From Bacteroidia bacterium (GTDB taxonomy: Bacteria > Bacteroidota > Bacteroidia > CAIKAF01), in NCBI GenBank assembly GCA_030427255.1, contig JAUHWY010000001.1, positions 112,141 to 176,140 on the forward strand: a stretch of 64,000 nt of DNA. The letters run 5' to 3'. Numbering within the stretch: position 1 is the first letter of the stretch; each line of letters begins with the position of its first letter. This document shows positions 24,230 to 33,382 of the stretch, piece after piece. The notes under the pieces were generated by a model. The model was not told the DNA's origin. It saw only the letters and a program-made list of their open reading frames with translations, and searched no databases. The position numbers and the translations under genes are program-made.

Positions 24230-25879
24230 ATGATGCACAACAACTCATTTGAAATAGAAGGTCAATTGGTTGACCTTCACCAAGAACGTATTTATCCGGC
24301 GCGTATTCGTGTGCACGAAGGACGCATACAAAGCATACAGCCTTTAACCGAAACCCATAGCCGGGAATTTATTTTGCCCGGTTTTGTAGACGCGCATGTG
24401 CATGTAGAAAGCTCCATGCTGATTCCCTCTGAGTTTGCACGCATGGCCCTTAGGCACGGAACCTTGGCCACCGTTTCTGATCCACACGAAATTGCTAACG
24501 TTTTGGGCATGAAAGGTGTTGAGTTCATGATGGACAACGGAGCCAAAGTGCCTTTCCGGTTCTGTTTTGGTGCGCCTTCCTGTGTGCCTGCCACCCATTT
24601 CGAAACGGCAGGGGCAGCATTAAATGTCGATGAAGTAGCTCGTCTTCTAGACCGGCCCGAAGTACTCTATCTTTCCGAAATGATGAATTTTCCGGGAGTT
24701 CTGAACAAGGACCCCGAGGTGATGGCCAAAATCAAAGCGGCCCATGACCGCAACAAGCCGGTAGATGGGCATGCCCCCGGATTGCGCGGTCAGGAAGCCA
24801 AAGCCTATGCCGCAGCAGGCATTCATACCGATCACGAATGCTTTACCCTCGAAGAAGCCTCCGATAAATTGGAAGCAGGAATGTGGATACAAATTCGCGA
24901 AGGTTCTGCTGCACGGAACTTTGAAGCACTTTGGCCTTTACTCAAAACCCATCCGGAGAAATGCATGCTTTGTTCCGACGACAAGCATCCCGACAGTTTG
25001 GTGCTAGGTCATATCAACGCCTTGGTAAAAAGAGCCCTAACTAAAGGCGTTCCCTTGTTTCATGTGCTCAAGGCCGCTTGCCTGAACCCGGTGAAGCATT
25101 ACAACATTCCATTAGGTTTGCTTCGAGAAGGCGATTCGGCCGATTTTATTCAGGTAGAATCTTTGGAAGATTTTAAAGTGACCGGTGCCTGGCTGGAGGG
25201 CCGCAAAATTATGGGCGATGATGCTTTGCCCTGGCCCGAAGTACAAGAAACTCCAATCAACAATTTCTTTGCTTTCGACCTTAAGCCCGAAGATTTTAAG
25301 GTGCCGGTAAAAAATCCCAAAGCTGCCCTTAGGGTTATTCTTCCCGAAGATGGCCAACTCATTACCCGCGAAGCCCATATGGTTTCCACTCCCCAAGAGG
25401 GGCATTGGGAAGCAAATCCTGAACAAGGTCTTTGGAAATTGGCTGTGGTAAACAGGTATAGACAAGCCGAACCAGCTGTGGCCTTTATTGGAGGTTTGGG
25501 TATCCGTTGTGGTGCTTTAGCTGCTTCTGTAGCCCATGATAGTCATAATATTGTGGTGGCCGGCACCAACGATGCCGACATGCATGCTGCGGTGGAATTG
25601 CTTAAGCAACACCAAGGTGGATTGGCTTTGGCCTGTGGGGATCAGTCCATGGTTATTCCCCTGCCTTTTGGCGGACTTATGACCGACAAAAATGGAGATC
25701 TTATTGCCCAAGAATACGAGGCTATGAATGAGGTGCTTAAGCAGTGGGGCTGTACCTTGGAGGCTCCATTCATGACCCTTTCTTTTATGGCTTTATTGGT
25801 GATTCCGGACTTGAAACTCAGCGATAAAGGCCTATTCGATGGTAAGGAGTTTCGGTTTACTTCCTTGGAGCTTGGTTAA
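24230..25879 (+). CDS. ade: Adenine deaminase
   Basis: This amidohydrolase converts adenine to hypoxanthine in purine salvage. The 549-residue protein matches the ADE family length. It has the metal-binding FVDAHVHVESSMLIPSEF near residue 50, the DPHEIANVLG segment, DGHAPGL and the Asp-rich LCSDDKHPDSL. The C-terminal domain contains GGLGIRCGALAASVAHDSHN, typical of bacterial Ade. Start ATG 24230 (or the adjacent 24233) follows the previous stop by 3 nt. It is convergent with the phosphohexomutase gene. Confidence 0.93.
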   Translation: MMHNNSFEIEGQLVDLHQERIYPARIRVHEGRIQSIQPLTETHSREFILPGFVDAHVHVESSMLIPSEFARMALRHGTLATVSDPHEIANVLGMKGVEFMMDNGAKVPFRFCFGAPSCVPATHFETAGAALNVDEVARLLDRPEVLYLSEMMNFPGVLNKDPEVMAKIKAAHDRNKPVDGHAPGLRGQEAKAYAAAGIHTDHECFTLEEASDKLEAGMWIQIREGSAARNFEALWPLLKTHPEKCMLCSDDKHPDSLVLGHINALVKRALTKGVPLFHVLKAACLNPVKHYNIPLGLLREGDSADFIQVESLEDFKVTGAWLEGRKIMGDDALPWPEVQETPINNFFAFDLKPEDFKVPVKNPKAALRVILPEDGQLITREAHMVSTPQEGHWEANPEQGLWKLAVVNRYRQAEPAVAFIGGLGIRCGALAASVAHDSHNIVVAGTNDADMHAAVELLKQHQGGLALACGDQSMVIPLPFGGLMTDKNGDLIAQEYEAMNEVLKQWGCTLEAPFMTLSFMALLVIPDLKLSDKGLFDGKEFRFTSLELG

Positions 25880-25887
25880 GCGAATGC

Positions 25888-27285
25888 TTATTCCGGGATG
25901 AGCGCAGCTTGAGCGTCCTTTAGCAAAGCCTCGGTAGCTTCGGGGCTTTCGGCTTCGCCGTACAAACGCACCACTGGTTCTGTGCCCGAAGCCCGAACCA
26001 GTAACCAGCCATCGTTTTCCAGCAAAAACTTATAACCGTCTAAGGTTTCTATGCCTTGAACAGGACGGCCACCAATAGCATTTAGTCCTTGTGCACAGCG
26101 CTCCATGGCCCCCTGCTTTTGAGACTCACTTAAATGAAGGTCCCAACGGTTGTAACTAAAGGGTCCGGTTATGGCATACACCTCTTCTATGAGCTCCTCT
26201 AGGGTTTTTCCGCTTTTGGCCATAAATTCCCAAACAATCAAACCCATCCAAATCCCATCCCGTTCGGGGATGTGTCCTTTGACTGCAATACCGCCACTTT
26301 CTTCTCCACCCAGCAGAATATCTTCTTCCAAAAAGAATCCGGTAATGTGCTTAAAACCAATTTTGGTGGTATGCAATTCCAATCCGTAATGTGCACAAAG
26401 CTTTTGCAATTTGCGAGATACCGAAAAGGCAGAAATTACCTTGCCCTTATATCCCTTATATTTCACCAAATAGTGCACAAGAAGTAAAATGATGTGGTGC
26501 GAATCCACAAAATGCCCACTGCGGTTAAACAGGCCAATTCGGTCTGCGTCTCCGTCGGTAGCCAAACCGCAATGCAAGTCTGCATTTTCTGCCATGAGCT
26601 TGGCGAAAGGCTTTAAGTTTTTGAGAATAGGTTCAGGAGCCGTTCCATAAAAACCGGGATTGATATCGCAATGCAGATAGGTCATATCAGCTCCAAATAG
26701 GCGCTTCATTACGAACTGTCCGGCACCAAACATGGCATCGTAGGCCAAGTGTGTTGCCTTGGAACGGATCAGGGCCATATCAAACGATGATTCTACGGCC
26801 TTTACATACATAGATTCCATATCCAGTAGCTCATAGCTCTCATGCGCATCCAAAGCGCCTTCATAAATTGGGCCTGAATGTGCCTCAATAGCATCTTCTA
26901 CTTCCTGAATATGGTGCGGAAGCAAAGGTCCTCCAAAACTTCCTTTGAGCTTGTAACCGTTGTAGCTGGGAGGATTGTGGGAGGCCGTGATAACTACGCC
27001 AATCTGCGCTTCCTTTTGAAGCGTTGCCATGGATACCATTGGGGTGGTAACAGGACCGGGAGCGGCATACACTTTAATGCCGTGGTGAAGAAACACACGT
27101 ATAGCTTCTTCGGAAAACAAATCGCCGGCAAATCGGCAGTCATGGCCAATAGTAACCGAAGGTTGGCTGTACTTTCCCTTTAGCCACTGGGCCACTGCTT
27201 GACTAACCCTGTTCACATTTTCGGTAGTAAACTCTTTAGCTATAATTGCTCTCCAACCGTCTGTTCCAAACTTAATGGTATCCAT
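25888..27285 (-). CDS. Phosphoglucomutase/phosphomannomutase family protein
   Basis: The 465-residue alpha-D-phosphohexomutase opens with IKFGTDGWRAIIAKEFT. It carries the phosphoserine loop VVITASHNPPSYNGYKLK, the metal site ATDGDADRIG, the sugar loop GGEESGGIAV and the phosphate-binding RASGTEPVVRLY at the C-terminus. Whether it prefers glucose-1-P or mannose-1-P cannot be settled from sequence. I chose ATG 27285; a -7 element TATTTTTG (27311-27304) lies 18 nt upstream, and an in-frame codon at 27306 lies inside it. Confidence 0.92.
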   Translation of the reverse strand: MDTIKFGTDGWRAIIAKEFTTENVNRVSQAVAQWLKGKYSQPSVTIGHDCRFAGDLFSEEAIRVFLHHGIKVYAAPGPVTTPMVSMATLQKEAQIGVVITASHNPPSYNGYKLKGSFGGPLLPHHIQEVEDAIEAHSGPIYEGALDAHESYELLDMESMYVKAVESSFDMALIRSKATHLAYDAMFGAGQFVMKRLFGADMTYLHCDINPGFYGTAPEPILKNLKPFAKLMAENADLHCGLATDGDADRIGLFNRSGHFVDSHHIILLLVHYLVKYKGYKGKVISAFSVSRKLQKLCAHYGLELHTTKIGFKHITGFFLEEDILLGGEESGGIAVKGHIPERDGIWMGLIVWEFMAKSGKTLEELIEEVYAITGPFSYNRWDLHLSESQKQGAMERCAQGLNAIGGRPVQGIETLDGYKFLLENDGWLLVRASGTEPVVRLYGEAESPEATEALLKDAQAALIPE

Positions 27286-27303
27286 ATCACATGCTTTGAG
27301 TGG

Positions 27304-27311
27304 CAAAAATA
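27304..27311 (-). promoter_or_regulatory. -7 promoter element TATTTTTG of the phosphohexomutase gene
   Basis: A perfect TAnnTTTG on the minus strand, 18 nt before ATG 27285. Confidence 0.5.
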
Positions 27312-27372
27312 GAAGAATAAAGCAAAGCCCGCAGACCTTTACAAAGCGAAATACCCTAATCCATGAAAGGGC

Positions 27373-28380
27373 TTAATAAATGCCTCTGCGGTTTAATTCC
27401 CGCTGAAATGCCCTTGCATTCCGGTTGTGTTCTGCTAAATTCTTGGCAAAAGCGTGCTTTCCCGACATATCGGCTTTGGCGCACATGTATAGATAGTCGT
27501 GGGCTTCAAAATTCAACACCGCATCAATCGCATTAGGCAGAGGAATGCAAATGGGACCGGGTGGAAGTCCAACGTTTTGGTAGGTGTTGTAGGGGTGATC
27601 AATGGATAAATGCCGTGTAAGGACGCGTCGTAAATTGGGCTGCCCTAAGGCGTATTTTACGGTAGGATCCGCTTGTAGTCGCATACCTATGTTTAACCGG
27701 TTTAGGTATAAGCCTGCAATGGTGGGCCATTCGTCTTCCCATTTGGCCTGCTCTTTTTGCACAATAGAAGCAAGCGTGCTTACCTCCACCGGACTTAATC
27801 CCAGGGCCTTTGCTTTGGATTTGCGGTCTTCGTTCCAAAAGCGTTGATACTCCTTTTGCATACGTTCCAGAAAATCTTCCGGAGAACTGTTCCAAAAGAA
27901 CTCGTAGGTGTTGGGAATGAAGTAGGCCGGTAAAATATGTGGATCGGTCGGGAAATCATGTTTTTCCAACAAAGCCACATCCTTAAACGCATGTGCAAAG
28001 GCGGTTGAATCGGGTTCCAATTTGCGGCAAACTATACCCGCCAAATCATTCATGTCTTCAATCCTATGGAAGGTTAAATTCCATGGGCTTTGTTTTCCTA
28101 AATAAAAGGTGCGGGCTATTTCTTGGTTGCTTAAGCCTTTTTCCAAAAGGTACCGCCCCGGTTTAATGGGTTCTCCCTGTGCTAAGTAGTCCCTTAATGC
28201 TGCTGTATCTTTTAAACATCCACTATTAATTATGGAGTCTATTGCTGCTGACCTGGGGCTTTGGCTGGGAATAAAAATGGCCTTTTGGCAAGCTAGGGTA
28301 TTGCTTTCATATTTGTTTTTATACCAGGAGCAAGATGAGGTAAAACTCAGCACTATGCCTAAAAAAAGTAGTGTTCTCAT
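27373..28380 (-). CDS. mltG: Endolytic peptidoglycan transglycosylase MltG
   Basis: MltG cuts nascent glycan strands at the membrane and sets their length. The 335-residue protein has an N-terminal hydrophobic segment ending in a lipobox-like SSC (TLLFLGIVLSFTSSC). The YceG domain carries the catalytic Glu in STLASIVQKEQAKWEDEWPT. The conserved RLNIGMRLQADPTVKYALG and TYQNVGLPPGPICIPLPNAI follow. Its ATG overlaps the dapF stop by 4 nt, a pairing common in Bacteroidota. Confidence 0.93.
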   Translation of the reverse strand: MRTLLFLGIVLSFTSSCSWYKNKYESNTLACQKAIFIPSQSPRSAAIDSIINSGCLKDTAALRDYLAQGEPIKPGRYLLEKGLSNQEIARTFYLGKQSPWNLTFHRIEDMNDLAGIVCRKLEPDSTAFAHAFKDVALLEKHDFPTDPHILPAYFIPNTYEFFWNSSPEDFLERMQKEYQRFWNEDRKSKAKALGLSPVEVSTLASIVQKEQAKWEDEWPTIAGLYLNRLNIGMRLQADPTVKYALGQPNLRRVLTRHLSIDHPYNTYQNVGLPPGPICIPLPNAIDAVLNFEAHDYLYMCAKADMSGKHAFAKNLAEHNRNARAFQRELNRRGIY

Positions 28381-29180
28381 ACTTCCAATTCCCCCTTAAA
28401 TACGCAAACAGCCGGACCTTGTAATCTAATTTGATGGAAATCGCCTTGTGGACTGGTCTCAAACTTAACGGAAAGTAGTCCGCCCTTGGTATAGACCTTT
28501 CGTTCGTGTCTTCCCATTGATTGGGCTCCTTCACTGCACAAGGCTGCGGCCACCGTTCCCGTTCCACAGCTCCATGTTTCTGCTTCTACGCCACGTTCAT
28601 AGGTCCGCATGTGCAACTCGTTTTGGTTTTGGTAAACCAAGTTTACATTTACCCCTTTCTCTCGGAAATCTTTATTGTATCGGATGGATTTGGCCCAAGT
28701 TTCAAAATCAGTGGTGTTTTCCAAGGGGGCCGAATGAAAGGCCACTACATGTGGACTGCCTGTATCGATTAACAGGCCTTCCTTACGGTGTTTGGGTGCC
28801 TTACAATCCTTCATTTCGGTTTCCACTTCAAAATTTCCACCTATTTTTTGGTTAACCCAAGACCTATGCGGCCCATCTGAGGCTAAGTAAGGTAAGGGCT
28901 CATTAAGCGCTACCAAGCCAAGCATATGGCAAAAGGCAGCAAAGCAACGACTTCCATTTCCACAGAAGCTTGAGGGTTTGCCGTCGGAGTTTAGGTAGCC
29001 CATCTGAATTGACCCATTATTTTCTTGAAGCAAAAGCACTCCATCCGCTCCAATTCCAAAACGCCTGTGGCAAAGCGTAGCCCAATAATCTGCTGAGAAA
29101 CTGCTAAATAAACCGGCTCTATTGTCGGTTACAATAAAGTCGTTGCCGGTACCATGAAATTTCCAAAAAGTTGCCTTCAA
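28377..29180 (-). CDS. dapF: Diaminopimelate epimerase
   Basis: DapF makes meso-diaminopimelate for peptidoglycan and lysine. Both catalytic cysteines are present: FCGNGSRCFAAF and ETWSCGTGTVAAALC. The usual N-terminus FWKFHGTGNDFIVTDNRAG is intact. I place the start at TTG 29180 (267 aa, the normal length); the frame is open to ATG 29291, but those 37 extra residues match nothing in the family. It overlaps mltG by 4 nt. The region upstream is divergent from htrA. Confidence 0.9.
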   Translation of the reverse strand: MKATFWKFHGTGNDFIVTDNRAGLFSSFSADYWATLCHRRFGIGADGVLLLQENNGSIQMGYLNSDGKPSSFCGNGSRCFAAFCHMLGLVALNEPLPYLASDGPHRSWVNQKIGGNFEVETEMKDCKAPKHRKEGLLIDTGSPHVVAFHSAPLENTTDFETWAKSIRYNKDFREKGVNVNLVYQNQNELHMRTYERGVEAETWSCGTGTVAAALCSEGAQSMGRHERKVYTKGGLLSVKFETSPQGDFHQIRLQGPAVCVFKGELEV

Positions 29181-29363
29181 GTCTAAGTTAACATTGTTTA
29201 ACCCGCAAATAGACACCAAAGGTAGCCCTTTTCGGTTATAAGAAAGACCGATGCAATTCCTTAAATGGGCAGTTTTAATAGGCCTAGCCATGGTAATAGA
29301 TCATCCGGTCCTAGTAAAGCAAAGCATCATAAAGACTATAACAACGTTAAAGAACAATAGAGA

Positions 29364-30809
29364 ATGAAACGATTGGGAGTTTTTTTCATTACCGTTGCAA
29401 CAAGCGTAGGTATTTCCTTTGCCGCATTTGCTTGGATGGGTGTCGGCAGTGAAGCACATGCGGATTTGGATTACCGGCCCGAAAAAGCACCGATTCATTT
29501 GGCCAATTATGGACAGGGCCAACTTATGGAGCAAGAAGTGAATTTTGTAGAGGCCGCGGAGAAAACCTTGGATGCCGTTGTACACATTAAAACGCTTTCT
29601 AAATCTCAGGTGCGCCGAGGAAACCCATTCCATGATTTCTTTTTTGGTCACCCCGGATATTCTCAGCAACCCCGTTACCGTGCCGGCTCAGGAAGTGGAG
29701 TCATTATTTCCCAAGAAGGCTATATCTTAACCAACAACCACGTAGTAGATGGTGCCGAGGAAATAGAGGTCACCTTAAACGACAAAAGAAGTGCCAAAGC
29801 CAAATTAGTAGGGGCAGATCCCCAAACCGATTTGGCGGTAATACAGGTAGAGGTGGCCAATCTTAGTCCTGTTTATTTCGGTAATTCCGATCAGGTGAAA
29901 GTAGGGCAATGGGTACTCGCTATTGGCAATCCCTTTAATTTGGCCAGTACGGTAACGGCCGGTATTGTTAGTGCCAAAGGCCGAAACATTGACATCATAC
30001 AAGAGAATTATAAAATTGAATCTTTCATCCAAACCGATGCCGCAGTCAACCCGGGCAATAGTGGTGGGGCCTTGGTAAACACGCAAGGAGAGTTGGTGGG
30101 GATAAATACGGCCATAGCCTCAACCACGGGAGCTTATGCCGGATATGCTTTTGCCATTCCCTCCAATCTTGCCAAGAAGATTGCGGCCGATTTAATCGAG
30201 TTTGGTACCGTTCAACGCGCTATGCTTGGCGTTAATATTCGAGATATTGATCAGGAGTTTGCTACAAAGAAGTCCTTAAAATCACTCAAAGGTGTCTGGA
30301 TTGATGGTTTAATGGAAGGAAGTGCCGCTCAAGATGCCGGTTTAAAACCCGGGGACATCATAAAGCAAATCGATGGGCATGAAGTGGAGTCGGTAGCGGC
30401 CTTGCAGGAGAGAGTGGGGCTTTACAGACCCGGCGACGAAATTGAGGTGCATTTGCTGCGCGATGGAAAGCAATTGAAAGAGCGGGTCACTTTGCGTAAT
30501 AGATTGGGGGATACCCGCTTGTTGAACAACTATGAGGCCCTAAAGAGCATGCTTGGTGCAAGTTTGGTAGAGCCGGATCCCAACCTTACAGAGCGTTTGA
30601 ACCTAAGCGGTGGACTGGAAGTAGAGTCACTGCAAGATGGCTTGCTGAGTCGTATGGGCATACGAAAGGGCTATATCATTACAGAAATCAATGGAATGGC
30701 TATTGCCTCACACGCCGATGTAGACCAAGCCCTACGCAAAGCCCCCGGAAGGCTTTATGTAGGAGGCTTTTACCCTTCCGGCGAAAAAGTATTTTACTCC
30801 ATTAATTAG
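29364..30809 (+). CDS. htrA: Do/HtrA-family serine endopeptidase
   Basis: A periplasmic quality-control protease. The 481-residue protein has an N-terminal signal or anchor (LGVFFITVATSVGISFAAFA). The trypsin-like domain has its triad: His in ILTNNHVVDGA, Asp in PQTDLAVIQV and Ser in NPGNSGGALVN. Two PDZ domains follow (about residues 285-375 with AGLKPGDIIKQIDGHEV, and 395-480 with MGIRKGYIITEINGMAI). Length and order match DegP. No promoter consensus is evident before it. Confidence 0.94.
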   Translation: MKRLGVFFITVATSVGISFAAFAWMGVGSEAHADLDYRPEKAPIHLANYGQGQLMEQEVNFVEAAEKTLDAVVHIKTLSKSQVRRGNPFHDFFFGHPGYSQQPRYRAGSGSGVIISQEGYILTNNHVVDGAEEIEVTLNDKRSAKAKLVGADPQTDLAVIQVEVANLSPVYFGNSDQVKVGQWVLAIGNPFNLASTVTAGIVSAKGRNIDIIQENYKIESFIQTDAAVNPGNSGGALVNTQGELVGINTAIASTTGAYAGYAFAIPSNLAKKIAADLIEFGTVQRAMLGVNIRDIDQEFATKKSLKSLKGVWIDGLMEGSAAQDAGLKPGDIIKQIDGHEVESVAALQERVGLYRPGDEIEVHLLRDGKQLKERVTLRNRLGDTRLLNNYEALKSMLGASLVEPDPNLTERLNLSGGLEVESLQDGLLSRMGIRKGYIITEINGMAIASHADVDQALRKAPGRLYVGGFYPSGEKVFYSIN

Positions 30810-30847
30810 GAAAAAACACAACATTCCGCCAAGTTTTCTGTTAAAAC

Positions 30848-30878
30848 TTGCGAAAAGGAGTACAAGGCCTTACCTTTG
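30848..30878 (+). promoter_or_regulatory. rpoD promoter: TTG-N20-TACCTTTG
   Basis: TTG (30848-30850), a 20 bp spacer and TACCTTTG (30871-30878) form a full Bacteroidota promoter. It leaves a leader of about 60 nt before ATG 30945, unlike the near-leaderless genes around it. Confidence 0.7.
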
Positions 30879-30944
30879 CCCTCCATATTTTCGGGCAGAT
30901 TATGTCCAGATGTATTAACGATTAAAACCTGCAGTCTTTTGGGT

Positions 30945-31808
30945 ATGCGTCAGCTAAAAATTACGAAGTCGATTACCAATAGGGAGAGCCGTTCGCTCGA
31001 TAAATACCTACAGGAAATCGGCAAAGAAGACCTTATTACAGCGGAAGAGGAAGTAGAACTTGCTCGTCGCATTAAACAAGGCGACCAAATAGCCCTTGAA
31101 AAACTTACACGCGCCAATTTGCGTTTTGTGGTTTCTGTGGCCAAACAATACCAAAACCAAGGCTTAAGCCTTCCCGACTTGATTAACGAAGGGAACTTGG
31201 GTCTTATTAAAGCCGCACAACGTTTCGACGAAACCCGTGGTTTTAAGTTCATCTCTTATGCAGTTTGGTGGATTCGTCAATCTATTCTGCAGGCAATTGC
31301 CGAGCACTCACGCATTGTGCGCTTGCCCTTGAACCAAGTTGGTTCTTTGAATAAGCTAAACAAGGCTTTTTCTAAATTGGAGCAAGAATACGAGCGCGAA
31401 CCAACCGAAGAGGAGTTGGCTCAGCAACTGGATTTGGCAGAGGATAAGGTGAAAGACAGCATTCAGATTTCCGGAAGGCACATCAGTATGGATGCGCCCC
31501 TAGTGGCCGGAGAAGAAAGCACCTTGTACGATGTTATGGTGAATAAGGATTCTCCCAAAGCCGACCGGGACCTTTTAAAGGAATCGCTCCAAATGGAAAT
31601 TGAGCGGACTTTAGACACTTTGTCCGAACGCGAAAAGGAAATTATTAAGCTTTACTTTGGTATTGGTATGAACCATGGCCTTACCATTGATGAAATTGGT
31701 GAGAAGTTCGATTTGACCCGTGAGCGGGTTCGTCAAATTAAGGAGAAAGCCTTAAAGCGTTTGCGCCAAAGTACCCGTAGCAAGTTGTTGCGGACCTATT
31801 TGGGCTAA
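30945..31808 (+). CDS. rpoD: Primary RNA polymerase sigma factor, short Bacteroidota type
   Basis: The 287-residue protein is the housekeeping sigma factor of this phylum, lacking region 1.1. It begins [20 protein letters not shown], the invariant N-terminus, which fixes ATG 30945 although the frame opens 69 nt earlier. Region 2 is [20 protein letters not shown] then [20 protein letters not shown]. Region 4 has the [23 protein letters not shown]. It should recognise the TTG/TAnnTTTG promoters seen in this window. A hairpin terminator follows. Confidence 0.96.
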   Translation: MRQLKITKSITNRESRSLDKYLQEIGKEDLITAEEEVELARRIKQGDQIALEKLTRANLRFVVSVAKQYQNQGLSLPDLINEGNLGLIKAAQRFDETRGFKFISYAVWWIRQSILQAIAEHSRIVRLPLNQVGSLNKLNKAFSKLEQEYEREPTEEELAQQLDLAEDKVKDSIQISGRHISMDAPLVAGEESTLYDVMVNKDSPKADRDLLKESLQMEIERTLDTLSEREKEIIKLYFGIGMNHGLTIDEIGEKFDLTRERVRQIKEKALKRLRQSTRSKLLRTYLG

Positions 31809-31830
31809 TATTACATGTTAAACCCTAAGA

Positions 31831-31858
31831 AAGCCGAGGTATTGCCTTGGCTTTTTTT
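31831..31858 (+). terminator. Rho-independent terminator of rpoD
   Basis: AAGCCGAGG (31831-31839), loop TATTG, CCTTGGCTT (31845-31853), then a T-run to 31858. The stem is nine pairs with one G-T wobble. Confidence 0.85.
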
Positions 31859-31910
31859 ATGGCTAAGAGCCTTGGGTTTGTTAGGTCCGGCCACTTGCCT
31901 ATAAAGAAAT

Positions 31911-31949
31911 GACCAAAAAAAAGCGCATTAGAAAACCTAATGCGCTTTT
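31911..31949 (-). terminator. Terminator of the Cys-rich lipoprotein gene (bidirectional form)
   Basis: AAAAGCGCATTAG (31919-31931) and CTAATGCGCTTTT (31937-31949) form a 13 bp stem with loop AAAAC. Read on the minus strand, a T-run follows (complement of the A-run at 31915-31922). It stops the gene at 31969 and could also back up the rpoD terminator. Confidence 0.85.
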
Positions 31950-31968
31950 AAAAAGGGGTATGCCGCAA

Positions 31969-32322
31969 TTATTCTACGGTGCAGGTGTTGCCTCCTGTGG
32001 TTGTAATGTCGCAGTTTCCAAACCCTGCTTCCATAACAGCTACATAGGTGTCCCAATCTTCCGGGGTGTTAAAATCGGAATCGTTGGAACAACGAGCTGT
32101 TCCTGATGGAGCTCCGGAGCATTCAATACACTCAATAACTTCAGCAGCCTGAGCACTAGACGCGGTCACATAGGTGTCCCATGCTGCGTCATTTGCAAAT
32201 TGGGCATCGTCTGAACAGGCATTAAGCACAGAACTATCGCCCGTGCAAGTGATGCATTCTGCACCTCCGCAGGCACTAAACAGTAAACCTGCAGTAACAA
32301 AAACTAAATATGCTCTTTTCAT
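31969..32322 (-). CDS. Cysteine-rich lipoprotein with an internal repeat
   Basis: The 117-residue protein has a lipoprotein signal (MKRAYLVFVTAGLLFSACGG, lipid Cys at about 18). The mature part contains two copies of the pattern E-C-x2-C-x(n)-C-S-x-D-x2-F-x5-W-D-T-Y-V (from AECITCTG and from IECIECSG), plus a last Cys pair (GNCDI, NTCTV). It resembles small disulphide-bonded or metal-binding modules, but I recognise no family. ATG 32322 fits the signal peptide and a TATATTTG element 23 nt upstream. A strong terminator follows, so it is monocistronic. Confidence 0.72.
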   Translation of the reverse strand: MKRAYLVFVTAGLLFSACGGAECITCTGDSSVLNACSDDAQFANDAAWDTYVTASSAQAAEVIECIECSGAPSGTARCSNDSDFNTPEDWDTYVAVMEAGFGNCDITTTGGNTCTVE

Positions 32323-32345
32323 AATACAATGATTAGGTATTTGTA

Positions 32346-32353
32346 CAAATATA
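32346..32353 (-). promoter_or_regulatory. -7 promoter element TATATTTG
   Basis: A perfect TAnnTTTG on the minus strand, 23 nt before ATG 32322 of the Cys-rich lipoprotein gene. Confidence 0.55.
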
Positions 32354-32714
32354 AAAACCATTTTTAATTTAGGAATTTTTAAGTAGAAAAAGACGAGGGT
32401 AAATTGCGTGAAGGTATTTTAAAGGGCCTTATTAAGGCGTTAAATTTTTTAGGTTGATTTTTAAAGCTTGAGCTCAATTTCTGGGCGTTTTTTTTTGATT
32501 TAAATTTCTTTTGCGGAGACGTTTTTAGTATATTTCTGGTTTATAAATTTAGGTATTCGGTCTTTTTAAAATAGAGTTCGGTTTGCCTGTCGAATTTACT
32601 ATCGAAAGCTTTAAGGGCTATTTCACTGGAAAGTTGCTTGCCTTTTTTCCCTCAAATAATGCCTTAGCCTTTTGGTTATTTTTTATTGACTGCTTGGAAG
32701 AGGGTATAAGAAGA

Positions 32715-32860
32715 ATGGCCCCCCGGCCAAGCAAAGGGCCGTACGCCACCAAAGCTTAGCCCTTGTGTGCCGAGGAGGCCTCCCTTTAAGGGGAGGACCC
32801 CGCAGACCACTAAGGGCTTGGTTTTGGTAAGTACGACCGGAGCCAAGGGCGGATAGAATA
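32715..32860. repeat. GC-rich hairpin element in a long intergenic gap
   Basis: The 540 bp gap from 32354 to 32902 has an AT-rich part without any gene signal (to about 32700) and then this GC-rich block. CCAAAGC...GCCCTT pairs with AAGGGC...TTTTGG, and GGCCTCCC with GGGGAGG inside. It looks like another structured intergenic element, though its ends do not clearly match family A. Confidence 0.5.
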
Positions 32861-32902
32861 CAAGAATTTATAGATGGAAGGGCCCAAAACCCCCAAAAAG
32901 CA

Positions 32903-33382
32903 TCAGTAAAAATTCCAGCTGCGTCCTTTCTTTTTGGTGAAAAAGTAGATTTTGTCTTTTTTTCCTCCGGAATGCAAATCGCCTAGGCTTACCTTCATTT
33001 GTCGGCTCTTAAGGCGTTCGTAAACTATGACTTGCGGCCATTCGTTGGCGGTGTTGGTGCAAACAAAGCGGTTGCCATGTTTTTCTATGGCAAAAATGAC
33101 TTCGCGGCCGGCACCTTTGGGGAGCGCAATGTAGACCGGGCGACCGTTTCGCAGTCGGATTTGCAGTTTTTCAATGACGTATTCTTTGCCTTGTTTCAGG
33201 TGAAAACCACGGCCTTCCAGTCCATCAGTGGTTTTGATCCACTCTTCGTGCCATTCAGGTTTGCTGTCGCATATCCAGGTGCCTTCGAGCCAAAACAGCT
33301 CTTTTAGGGCAGGGCCAAATTGCTGGCTAAAAGCGCTTGTATGTGACCAAAAGAGAAGTAAAATGCCAAGAATAATTTTCAT
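32903..33382 (-). CDS. Exported protein resembling DUF6265
   Basis: The 159-residue protein has a signal peptide (MKIILGILLLFWSHTSAFSQ). A small beta-rich domain follows with the motif LKELFWLEGTWICDSKPEWH, then EEWIKTTDGLEGRGF. This L-x-WLeGtW opening is typical of the DUF6265 lipocalin-like group. The chosen ATG 33382 overlaps the ppx stop by 4 nt, so it is the last gene of the ABC-ppx operon. Function unknown. Confidence 0.72.
   Translation of the reverse strand: MKIILGILLLFWSHTSAFSQQFGPALKELFWLEGTWICDSKPEWHEEWIKTTDGLEGRGFHLKQGKEYVIEKLQIRLRNGRPVYIALPKGAGREVIFAIEKHGNRFVCTNTANEWPQVIVYERLKSRQMKVSLGDLHSGGKKDKIYFFTKKKGRSWNFY

Noticed and set aside
29301-29669. Minus-strand frame overlapping the htrA start
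   Set aside because: Antisense to the HtrA signal peptide; no support.
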